The notes under the pieces: model-generated | Database searches by the model: none | What the model was told of the DNA's origin: nothing | The model's input: only the letters and a program-made list of their open reading frames with translations | Shown here: one piece after another, positions 1 through 10,680 of the stretch | How the letters are laid out: each line of letters starts with the position of its first letter | Numbering within the stretch: the stretch's first letter is position 1 | Program-made: the position numbers and the translations under genes | Source of the DNA: Zonotrichia leucophrys gambelii | Taxonomy: Eukaryota > Chordata > Aves > Passeriformes > Passerellidae | Direction: 5' to 3' | Length of the DNA: 64,000 bases | Assembly (NCBI RefSeq): GCF_028769735.1 | Contig: NC_088179.1 | Span: 7,758,001 to 7,822,000, forward strand

Positions 1-596
1 CATTTGAGTTTACATTCAAACATTTTAGAAGACAAATAGCCTTTAAACTTTTCAAAATGCTTGGGGTACTTCAAAATTAAAATACTTTGATGTATTTAGG
101 CAAATTGAATCCAGGATGCCTCTGCAGGGGCAGGAGAAGTAATAAAGCTGCTGACTGCTTGCAGTGGTTGAATGTTTAGTCTACAAGCTTAACAATGGTT
201 ATGCAAAGCAAAGCGAGAATGATTTTTATTGCAGATGGTCATGATGGTTTAAGTTAGGACTGAAATCTGCACTTTGACATGCTTATGAAACTGAATATTT
301 GGCTACCTTCACATATTACTGAAATAAAGATAACAACCTTAACCACAAATAATTTGAATTGATGTTTTGGCACTATACAAAGGAATTGAGATGAGCTTTT
401 TTTTATTATTCTGAAATTAATTTTTGCATTCTGGTTATCTCAATCTGATATCTGTACTTATTTGAGGACACTGCCTCCAGATTAAATCCAAAATATCTGT
501 TACTAAAGTAGTCCACAGGACTCAGGAGAGGGCTATTTTCATCCTACTTTCATCATATTTGTTATGCATAGGTGAGGGAAAGTCTGTAGGTAGGCC
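1..596. other. AT-rich noncoding sequence, nothing recognised
   Basis: This stretch has no convincing open frame, repeat family or RNA gene. It is AT-rich and CpG-poor, like most of the window. It could be intronic or intergenic. Confidence 0.5.
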
Positions 597-639
597 TTAT
601 CTGCCTTGAAAAGGCAGATGTCCTTTCAAGGACAGATAA
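597..639. repeat. Nested inverted repeats
   Basis: Outer 7-base arms TTATCTG (597-603) and CAGATAA (633-639) enclose two inner palindromes. The first has perfect 9-base arms at 599-607 and 611-619 around a GAA loop. The second, from about 620 to 634, has the form TGTCCTT-TCAAGGACA. Related CCTT and AAGG blocks recur, so the segment can fold as one long or two short hairpins. This is seen directly in the sequence. No function is implied and no transposon family was recognised. Confidence 0.7.
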
Positions 640-3600
640 AGCAGGAATATGAAAAGTTATTAGTGAATACTCATTATTATTTCCCCGATGAATTTAAAGA
701 AACTTTAAAAAATTACATTAATTTAATTGCTAATTTTGATTTATTGGCTGCCAGCTTAATATCTCAGAATTTAGAAAGAGTTTGCTACTACTGTAAAAAG
801 CTCAGCATTGCTTTTAGCAGTTTTAATTTTACAGTTGCAAAGAAATTGCATCATTTCCCTCAACAAACAGAAACAACCCATTTCTTTTACAGGAAGCTAA
901 GAAAACAGACAAACATGAAAGGCCACCATCTGTTAATTTAAAATATATTTCTACAAATATACACTGCAAGCCTCCATAGCTAAGTCCATGTAACAGCCAT
1001 GTCAAACTGAGTATCCCAGGTGTTGAAAAAAATGGTCTTGACCTTCCAAAAATCATCACTATTGCATTTAAAGAATTTTATTTTTTAAATAATAAACTGT
1101 GTGTTCTTTTTAATTGCCTTCGGCTTTCCAGATTTTAGAATGCACTTGGGTCATGTTTTTACACTTTTCCATGAAGCTAAAAGAAAAAGAAATTAATTTT
1201 TCTTAAATGATGCCCAAGAGTCTCACATAATCACATTACCCTAGGAAATGGGACTTGAGGAGAAATACCAAACACTGTGAAACATTTGATAAAAGCATGG
1301 AAGCAAGAAACTACAAAATAGTAGTAAACTGTGTTTTAAAACAGAAGTCCCTACTGATCTTGGGACAACAGAAGGTGGCCAGGCTGAGAACCAGCTTTTC
1401 CCAGCTATGTGTTTATGAAATCAGGCAGATGCCATGTCTAAAAAGTCTGATACAGATATGTTACAAGTAATAATTATTCTGTGATCTAGAGAGATAATAG
1501 GGGAAGTTTTGATGAAAAACAAAGAAAGAAAAGGAATCATCTGTATCTTGTTAGCCTTCAGTGAGAAAACACATGGACATTGCTCAATCTCTGGACTTCC
1601 AAAAGAAAGAGAAAGAGCAGCAAAGCAAAATAAGCAAAGACTGGGGACTGGAAAATTTAAGTGAAAAAATATAAGTCTAGCTATGGTGCTGTCAGCATTT
1701 TACCATCCAGGCTGAGTGCATCTTGCTTAAAGAATAATCTTGTCTAGTGAATTGCATGTATTCAGGACTCCTCTCTTAATCACTTATCAGTTTAGATAAT
1801 GATTGCTGCTGCTGAAGTTGGTAGTGTTAATAGAAATTATTAAGAGAGCCAATGTTACTGGTTTGTGTTGAGATTTTCTGATTTCTTTAAGCAATCCCTT
1901 TGCCCAGCTGTTTGGTGAACTGACCCTACCCTCCCTAGGCTGTGATTACTGACCTTAGGGTTTTTCATTCCCAGGCATTGTCCAGCATTCCTGTAGACTA
2001 GAGGGCTTCACTTGTGCACCAGTTCATTTTAAGACCTTTAGAACACTGAAATGGTGGCCTATAAAACAGCTGAAATACATCTAATCCAAAGTACTAATAT
2101 GGATTAAGGGACAACAGTGCCAGGATACCCAAAGGAAATGTTTATAGAGGCCTTGGATCACTAGAAACAGGTTGTCCTGAATGTGGAAAGACTGGAATTC
2201 AAGGAATCAGTCAAATTTCTAATGTCAAACCAGCCTCATCTGACTAAATAACTCCCTCATTGTACAGTTACATGGTGTTTCTGACAGTCCATTCTCAAAA
2301 CTTATACTGATGGCTCCATTTTCAAATTAGTACCTAAAGGAATATAAGAACCTTTCCTCTACACCTGAGGCTTGATTGCAAATTGCCTTCCCATTTAATT
2401 TATTGTGGTTACCCAGATGTGATCCTTTTTTAAACACCACAATTGGGCTAAATTTAATTGCTTTGGCACAAGTCAGACTGAGCCCAAAAGCTGCATAATA
2501 ACTGTTCTGGATTTGCCCCAGAGAATCACCCTTTGCTCTGTGCTGTGGCCTGCCTGGTGTCAGCTCAGCAGCCATTCAAACAGTCCTGGTGCTGCAGAGC
2601 AGAAACGCACCAGCCAGGGAGCCTGTCCTGATGCTCAGCCACTGCTCAATGCAAACATTTCATCACACCCAGGCAGAGTTTGTAGCTTAGCCAGGAGCAG
2701 CAGCCTTAGCTTGGAGCTGAGGACTGCACTTTGGGAAGGGTTTTGCAAACTTTTCACTGGAATAATTTGCTCAATGACAGCTGCTATGGCAATTCCCTCT
2801 TCTCCTGACCTTGTGGTCTACCCTGCTACGCTTCAGAGATCTTTAGGAAGGGAGACAATTGCACCTAATGTGTTTGGACAAGCCTACAATGTGTGCAAAT
2901 TAATAAGAATGGGGTATTCTGGTCTGTATTTCCCTTTACAAATGTTGTCCTGCATTTAGGCAACCTGCACATCTGCTTACCTGCTCTAGCTAATGATAAT
3001 GGATCTAGCAGGATGAGGAGAACACAGTATTCCCTCCAGTGATCTTCTGGGGAGGGGGCAGAGAGAGCTCCTTCCTCTGCTGAAAGTTAGGAACCTTAAC
3101 CAACTCCCTGAAACAGGGGGTGGATTTCTCATGTAATTCTCCTCTTCAGACACAGGAGGAAGAAATATCCACCTACCCATGGATGTAAGCATCTGGGAAT
3201 TGGGAAGGATGCAGCAGGTCACCCCTTGCAATACTCACATTTAAACTGTGTGAGCAAATTTTCTGATTTATTATAAAATGAAGCAGCACTTTTGGCTCTG
3301 GCATTAAAAATAAAATAAACACAAGGAATACAAACAGCTCATGGCAACCTGTGTGGTATTCTTCATGTGACAGTGAGGTCTGTAAGCAGGCATTTCAGCT
3401 TCTAACATTACATCTCTCTTTCTAAAGCACTCAAACAGTTTTTAGCTAAACTACATGAAGCAAAAGGAGAAAATGTACTTTAATAATACATTCCTTCATT
3501 AAAAATCATTCAAATGCTTCTGCAGTCCTGTTCAGTGGGATTTATGAGTAAATGAATGCCAAATTAAGAAAAGTTCCCATATTACATTGTTTGTGCATCT

Positions 3601-6144
3601 CATTACATGAGCATTTCATAGCTTTTAAATATTCACTCTGAGGCACAAAGCATCTGTAGTCATGGGAAGATTTATAGCCCAGTGTCTGACTGAAAACACC
3701 ATGTACATCTTTTCTCCCTGGAAAACAAATTCCCTCTTTTCACCTGAGCACAAATGGCAGCATAGTAGCACAAGGTGCAGGTGTTGTAAGATAGCAAATG
3801 TACATGAAGGGAATCTCCACAGAAAAGCAATATTGCCAGGGAGGCTTCTGATGTGGCTTATCAGCTGTGTTCAGCAGCCTTGCTCTGCTTGGAGTGTGCT
3901 CCTGCAAGCTGCCAGGACTCTTTCCTGAAGGGCTCAACAGTAAATTTTGATAGTGTGAACACAAAAATAAAGTGTTTCTGCCTTTGCATGTTTCTGCAAG
4001 GGCTCTTTGTGAAGCCTGGAGCATGGGCAGCCATAAGAAATCTTCAAAAAAGGAGTAGAATCCTCCACGTATTTGCATAATTCTTTCTCAAATCTTACAT
4101 TTATGATAAATTTTTGCATACCTTGTGCTGGTATTCACAAAAGAGCCCCCTCTTTCCTGTTCTTTGTCCACTACAGCAGCGTCCATTTTCTTAAAAATGA
4201 AAGAAGAAGAACAAATCAAAATTAATAATTCCTCTCATTCTGAAATCTTTCCTTTATGGGGGAAAAGACATTAATTTTCTTCAGCTCTGAGTATGAGCTA
4301 ATGCTAGAATTGAAGCTGCTTCTCATCACAATTTTAGCATTTATTACCTTTACATATAAGATATATGACTTCTAGATTATTAGATTATCCTGTAAATCAT
4401 TGGAATTGGTTTAATTGCATTACCTTTCCTTAAATTGTATAGTATTTTTCACCATGTGCAAAATCCTTTTGCACAAGTCCCAATGTAAAAGATGCTATAA
4501 AGTTTTTAAGAGCCTATTTCAAACATTGCTGTGAGTATAAACCACCAATATTCATGTACTGAGTGCTAAAATATAGATTACAGGAAGTTGGTGGGTGTAT
4601 GAATTTCAGTATGTGCATGTCTATCACAACCGTAGGGCTTTCATTGCTGATGCTTATTAATTTAACAAGGCCGCTTTGAAATCCCCAAGATTTCTCTTTT
4701 CAGAACACAGACCTCTTGATGTCACTTCAAATATTTGGAGGAACTCTGCATTTTCTATCAGTGGAAACAATAAGTATCAAGTCTTAATAAGCTGCTGAAT
4801 ATTTCAGCACTTGTGAAATATGAACTCATGGAATCAGAGCTGCTGTTTGCAATTTGCTGTCAGGTACAAAGGGATTGTTCTCATATATTTGGCATTACAG
4901 TCAGCTAATCCTTGTCTGATTTTTGTGTGTCACAAGCCAGTGAAATAAAACTATGGGATGTTGTTTTATGAGTAATGCAATAATAAATTCCCAAAGAAGG
5001 TTTTTTCTTAAACCCAAGCCTGCAAGTAACAGCTTGAGGAATGCTTTCTGGAATCACACTCATTACAGCTTGCACTCAGTTTCCACAGGAATAAGATCTG
5101 AAACAGAATCTCCACACTAAACCTTTAGGCTGGGATTTAGAATATGCTTATTATTTTTAGTATGTAGAGGATATTTTTGGCTTATTGCATTAATAGAACA
5201 ACATAGTGAAAGACGATTATGAGTTTTACTCTTGCAAATCCTGGGTATTTTGCTCAATATTTGTAGCATGTTTGGAAAAGAACATTTTGATTTTCTGGTT
5301 CTAGTGTTTGTGGAGAGACTTGAGGTCCATTTTAGATTTTGTTTAGCTTAGTAATAATATTAACAATAACAGTCTATATACTGGCTTAAGTTTAGGAGAC
5401 CATAATCCAAAGGCTCCAAAATAAAGCTTATTTGAAAAATCCTCATGTCCAGTAAAGTCAGTGGTGTTACAGAACTATAGAACTTAAATTTTAGAGGAAA
5501 AGAAAGAAGAAACAAGCCTTAGTTCACTGTATAAACACCTCTGGATGATTCCCAGATGACATGCTGGAGAAAGAAGTTTGTGGTGCTTTGTTAGAGATGT
5601 ACTAATTCATGTTATTGTCTTGTACATCTATTAGAGAGCACTAGAAATTTCATTTCAGAGAGAAATTCATTATTTCTAAAAATAATTTATTTTCCTTAAT
5701 TTTCCCTTACTTTAAGGGGTCCTTCTTCCCCAGGGCAGTGAAATTTTTCCCACCTTGATTAACAGGTCACAAAGACTTTAGGGAATGGATAGACAGGAGT
5801 GGCAGCAGTAGCAGCAATTGGTATCTCAGCCTGAGTGGGAAGGTAAGGTCAGGCAAAAACATAAAGCATGGATAAATATCTGACATAAAGAGGCCTCACA
5901 GAGTACAGAAGATGAAAATGATTCCTTAGTGAAATGGATCTTGAAACATGAGCCTGGTACTGAGGCATAGTATTTGGTAAGGACGGGAAATTAAATTTTA
6001 CTTTTAAATTTTAGATCATGTATCTTTTAAAAAGAGATTTACTGATAAGATGGGTATAAAACATGGTAGTAGATGGGCTTTTAAATGACAAACATTCACA
6101 GGCTTGTATTTTAATGTGCCATGCCCTGAGATAATACATTATAT
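640..6144. other. Noncoding sequence without recognised genes
   Basis: Only short random-looking frames occur here. The longest, about 148 codons at 2513-2959, starts with TTG and lies in a locally GC-rich patch (about 2500-2720) with no recognisable protein. The part from about 4640 to 4960 is complex sequence without low-complexity runs and is a possible conserved noncoding element, judged only by eye. No repeat family was recognised. Confidence 0.45.
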
Positions 6145-6182
6145 CAGAGGTCCCCAAATTATTCCACAGCACTGATCCTGTT
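6145..6182 (+). mobile_element. Possible hAT-type DNA transposon end fragment
   Basis: The sequence begins CAGAGGTCCCCAAATT and continues with a short run before CTGATCC. This resembles the terminal inverted repeats of hAT-Charlie elements, which often start CAG-GG-TCCCCAAA. The matching opposite end was not found within the next few hundred bases and no target-site duplication could be fixed. At most it is an old one-sided fragment, and chance similarity is quite possible. Confidence 0.22.
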
Positions 6183-6378
6183 TTAAATAAAATAGAAATT
6201 TTTTTTGGACCATTTTCCCTTTGGATGACATTCCTGCTCCCAGGCACCAGGGCATGTGTGTTTACCCTAAGCCTCACACTCACCAAGGTGGAGCCACTGA
6301 CCAAAGGAGCCATTCACCAACACCTCTAAAACAAAGGTATCCCCTCTTCTTGTCCTGTTTCAAACATGCAATTCCATG

Positions 6379-6418
6379 TAGCAATTAATTACTTAAAAAA
6401 ATAAGTAATTAATTGCTA
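6379..6418. repeat. Perfect 17-bp inverted repeat with A6 loop
   Basis: The arms are 6379-6395 and 6402-6418 and pair without a mismatch. The loop is six A residues (6396-6401). Each arm carries TAATTA/AATTAATTA cores of the kind bound by homeodomain proteins, so the palindrome also holds mirrored potential binding sites. It could be a fold-back element, a relic of a miniature transposon or a regulatory site. The surrounding 6340-6660 is rich in ATTA motifs. Perfect pairing suggests recent origin or constraint, but this cannot be told from one genome. Confidence 0.85.
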
Positions 6419-6674
6419 TGTGCTAAAGAACTGTTGCAATAGTGTATGTAGAAGTAACAAAATTACTCAAAGGTTTTAGGAAAGTCTTCAAGAAAGCAAT
6501 TATTGCTAGTTGTAGTCAAAATTATTTGTTATATTAATTACCAGTAATCTCTGCCTAGACATAATTAGACTGGAAGCAATTTTATAGTGGTGCAATGTAA
6601 TTATGTCATTAATATGAAAAATAACAGATTATTTTACTTTAATTTGACATATTATGTGTTTAAGAGCTTTCCAA

Positions 6675-6710
6675 TTAAAGAACAAAGTGTTGAGTTAAAG
6701 AACAAAGTGT
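6675..6710. repeat. Two-copy tandem repeat, 20-bp period
   Basis: The 16-mer TTAAAGAACAAAGTGT occurs at 6675-6690 and again at 6695-6710, separated by four bases. This is a simple local duplication. The AACAAAG core resembles a SOX/TCF-type site, but that is a weak and common match. Confidence 0.8.
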
Positions 6711-8282
6711 GCACCAAGTTTTGGGATAATTTCTCACAGCAATAGCATGTTTAGGCAAATCTTAAGATCTGTACATTTGCATTCTTGTTGAGTGCTTAGA
6801 ACCTTAGGACCTAAGTTTTCAATAAACTTTCACTTTGAACCTGAATTAATTGCTCTCCAATTAAGTAGAGTAGTTCTAAACTCTTGTGCAAATTTTACCC
6901 CTACAAATTCTTGTGGAATGCTCCTTTCACAGATACTCATGCTCATCTCAACAAGAGTGATCTGATGAACAACATAATTTATTCACATTTATTCCCATGA
7001 TTTTTTTAGTTTTCTGCTGGAATTAATCTCAAACATTTCAGCATAATTTAACCACAGATTTATCAATAAGCAAATATTTGGTATCGTCCACTGATGTCTG
7101 TTCTGTTTTCCTCTTTTTCCATATTTTTCATGGCGACAATAAATAAATGCCCAAGGAATTCCAATTTTACATTCAAATCGGCAAGGAAAAAAAGATGATT
7201 TCAGAACATAATCATAAGTTATTAACTAGTGATATAGAATGCTTCTCTTTGGGAAAAAAAAAAACAAACTACCAAACAAACAAAGAAAAAAGTCTCAGGA
7301 TTTTAATAAAATTAAAGTACACATCACAAAGGAAAAATATTTTGCTAAAAACTTTTTGCTGAACTTTTTTGGAGTGGGGCAGTTTGTGAAACACATTTTC
7401 AAATTAGGTACTCTCTCATCAGTGAATAATAATATTTCTGATAAATGATTTAACATCATTTAGAAAAGCTTTTGCTCTTTTTATGTTTTATTCTACAGAA
7501 TATCAAATCATTAATAATCAAATCATTTCATAAGCCCAAGCCCATGAGAGAAAGATTAACTATCTCAGATAATTTTATATATATAATTTTATTTAGGTTT
7601 ATCACCTATAATAGCACTAATTTTATGAGAATTCACTGAGAAGAAGTGTGATAATATACCCTAAATGATTATTAAGGAACTGCTTTCATTTGTACCATTG
7701 CAATACTGCAATTTCTTGCTAGAGGGTTTTTACAGAGGCTCTTCTGCTGAGGAATGGAACAATAACCCATAAATACTCAGAATCCATGTCAGGAACTCTC
7801 GCTTGGCTATTCCCAGACCATTCCTCAGAGACCCAGTGGATGAGAGCATTTTGCTGCATTCCCTAACCTGAGCAGCCGCTGGTCAGGTTTTCCTGAGAGT
7901 CTGCAAGCACCTCATGCAAATAAAGGCTGACTTTTTCATTGTCATTGCCATGTAAAGGAAGGATGCAAATTAGGGTTTGTGCAGCCTCAGATGCATCACT
8001 TCAGTGATGAAATTATTTCCAGGGTTTTAATGTGCAAAATGTTCCAGCACCTTTTAAAAGGGGTGGTATATAAAGAAGAAATTAATGTAATTCCCTCTTT
8101 TCCAAAGCCTTTTTGTTTAAAATAAATACTTCTTGTTACTGCTAAAGCATCTGCTAAACCTGCAGATAAGACACAGTGTAGGTACTGTTTTCAAATTTAA
8201 GAAGATTCCACCTGAGCAAATTATTTCTAGATACCTCAATTTCTGGAAAGTATTATATGTTCCTACTCTCTTATTATTTATT
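6711..8282. other. AT-rich noncoding sequence
   Basis: No gene or repeat family was recognised. Short open frames such as 7147-7362 are lysine-rich translations of A-rich runs and are not credible. The segment includes the octamer pair listed separately. It ends in an A-rich tract near 8283. Confidence 0.5.
7914..7970 (+). promoter_or_regulatory. Pair of consensus octamer (POU) motifs
   Basis: The consensus octamer ATGCAAAT occurs exactly at 7914-7921 and again at 7963-7970, 49 bp apart on the same strand. Octamers are known binding sites of POU-domain factors. Other single copies occur in this window (for example 23724-23731 and 57173-57180), so an isolated match is expected by chance. Only the close spacing makes this pair worth listing. 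No promoter elements accompany it. Confidence 0.2.
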
Positions 8283-8312
8283 AAAAAAAAAAAAAAACAA
8301 AAACAAAAAAAA
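8283..8312 (+). repeat. A-rich low-complexity tract
   Basis: Fourteen consecutive A residues (8283-8296) are followed by short A runs interrupted by C. It could be a retroposon tail, but the sequence before it was not recognised and no flanking duplication was found. Polymerase slippage at a simple repeat explains it equally well. Confidence 0.8.
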
Positions 8313-10296
8313 ACCACATAAAATCAACCAAGCAACCAACAAACCCCAGAATCCTGCACATATTTGGCTTAGTTCCTCCATTTTTCACTGCAGAGTACTC
8401 ATGAGAGATCTAAGTTACATTTTCTGGAATCTGAGGAGTCTGAAAATCATTTTCATTTCAGTGTTGAAACAAAAAAAAAAAACCCTACTCTGTAATTGTC
8501 TTTAGCTTTTAGGTAGCTCGTGGCTTTCAAAGTGAATAGCTCATTTTGAATGTGATTGAGATTTTTACAGGAAATTAGTACCATTTGTTTGTTAAGTAAC
8601 TTTCAAATTAGAAGTCATGGTAAAAATGCAGTCAATTTATGAAGCATTTCAGATTTTGATTTTTTTCCCTCTCATATTTAGTGATAGTGACAAATCCCTT
8701 TTTAATGAAGTTTTAAAATGAAAGCAAATCTCATGTGGCTTTTTTTATCACCTATTTACTTTAGATCAAAACTCTTATTGTCCTGAACCACAAGCATTAT
8801 GCAGACTAAAAATGCCATATTAAAGCTGTCATTTTAATCCCAAGCCATGGATTGCACCATAATTTATTGGATAAAATTATAGTAACAAATAGCAGTGATG
8901 ATGTAACACTATATTTCAACATGTTTTACAGCACCACAATGTTATTCTAGTGATTATTCTGTAGTTGGAATAAATATTACTAAATTTGAGACAGATTTAT
9001 TATGGTTTTAGACTTTCTTTTACTTAGTCCAGGAAACAGAGGATTCACACACTAACTCTCATGAACATTAATGAGCATTAATTGCTTATCTCCCTTGTGT
9101 ACTGAGAGGAGTTTCTATCCCTCTGGCTGTCCTGTATGTTAGCACCTTTTAAGGTTTGGTTTGGGACTAGATTGTCCCTCCAGTTTCAGCACTGTGTGAA
9201 AGGAGGCACTGAGCCAGGAAAACATTTCAATCCTTCTTCCCTTCATCTCTCTTGCCCTTGAGAACCCATCCACTGGGTTGTCTCAGCCAGGCCAAGCCAT
9301 GTGCAGACTTTTTGCAGCTCTGATGCTCTCCTGGGTGAATAAAGGGCAAAATGCACGAGCAGGTCAAACCCAGCCCAGCCCTTCTGCCCCTTGCTCCAGC
9401 TGCAGAGAGCCAGGAGGCCACAGGAGGGACCTGAGAGGATGGAGAGCCTCATTCTGCTTTAGTGTCCTAAACTGGCAGGTGAGGTCTGATTCCTCATTAT
9501 ATTCATCCTAAAAACACAGCTTCAGGTTTGGAACAAATAGATTGTTATCAGAGAAATTTGAATGGAAATAAATGAATTGAATTTGTTGGAAATAAATTCA
9601 GACCACGCTTTCAGTGAGATGCTGAACAGTGGGAGAAACTTGCACTCTCCACTGACTGTTCATTGACTCTCATCATTCTTTCAGTCAGAGACATCCCTCT
9701 GTGATGTTAAGAAGAGCCATTTATGGCATTTTCAGCTAGACCCAAAACAGCAAAGGAAAACCAACCTCCCAAGAGAATCTGTTCTTGCGTCAGCAGCCCA
9801 GTTCTGCAGACTGCCGTGGCTCTGGCTGTTCAAGGCACGAGGCTCACAATATGCATTTGCATTTCTCACCTGCTTGCCAGTATCTCTCAGGAAGCAAAGG
9901 CTGAGTCCTGTTTCATCTGTACCAGTGCATAGCATTTACTTTAATTACCTTGTCCTGAAATAGCTGATTTCCTTTTGATATTTACACTCTGTATCAATAC
10001 ATTACAGGAATGGCTCTATCTGGCCTGTGAAAAGTTTCCTTCCACATTATAAAGTCTATGCTTAAATTCTGTTCCCATATTTACCTTTTAGATTATTTTC
10101 AATACCTCAGAAAATATTATCTTTTAAATACAGTCCCCTGCAAACCTGATCTGTGAGGTTTAGCCTAGTGCTCCAGCCAGAATCTCACAGACCAAGTGCT
10201 TAATGGAAATGAGCAGAAACTGGGAGATATTTCTCCATTATGAGTTAAGTCTTTGAGAGCTTCAGAGCACTTTGGGGCAACAGAAGGGGGAAAAGT
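8313..10296. other. Noncoding sequence, locally GC-rich near 9.2-9.5 kb
   Basis: No gene was recognised. Between about 9200 and 9480 the base composition rises in GC while CpG stays rare. The overlapping short frames there read in several directions, which is typical of GC-rich noncoding DNA rather than of an exon. Confidence 0.45.
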
Positions 10297-10680
10297 ATGG
10301 TAAACAATTTCAGCTTTTCAGTTTGGAACCTGTTTTGCTGTAATTTTGAGACACGATCTAAACCACAGGCAATTGATCATAATGACAAAAAGGCATTAAT
10401 GAAAGTAATTGACAAAAGCCAGTACACCTGTCAAAGAAGAGAAACCTTGAAAAGGAACGGCGAGCTTTTGAAGGTCAAGGCTCAGTGTGGTGTAATCCCT
10501 ACCATCTGTGTTCAGGCTGGTGCTATTCTCAGACTGTCATATGCACTCTCTTCTTTGAAAATAACAGACAAGGGAAAAAAGGGTTACCCGACAGGGAGCC
10601 TAAATGTAGTTAGTTTTACAGAAAATGAAAAAGCGCCACTGTATAAACTTAAGATGACCCCTAATTTTCCTTCCCCTTGA
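10297..10680 (+). other. Unassigned 127-codon ORF in a CpG-retaining segment
   Basis: An ATG-initiated frame of 127 codons runs to a TGA at 10678-10680. The translation is basic and hydrophilic and matches no family that I recognise. It shows no signal peptide, transmembrane segment or repeated motif. Five CpG dinucleotides fall in 384 bases, clearly more than in the surrounding CpG-poor DNA. That may mean purifying selection or low methylation. No promoter or splice context was identified. The most likely explanations are a conserved noncoding element with a fortuitous frame, or pure chance. A real small gene is the least likely. Confidence 0.15.

Noticed and set aside
2513..2959. 148-codon frame
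   Set aside because: It starts with TTG in a GC-rich, CpG-poor patch. No recognisable protein and no exon borders.
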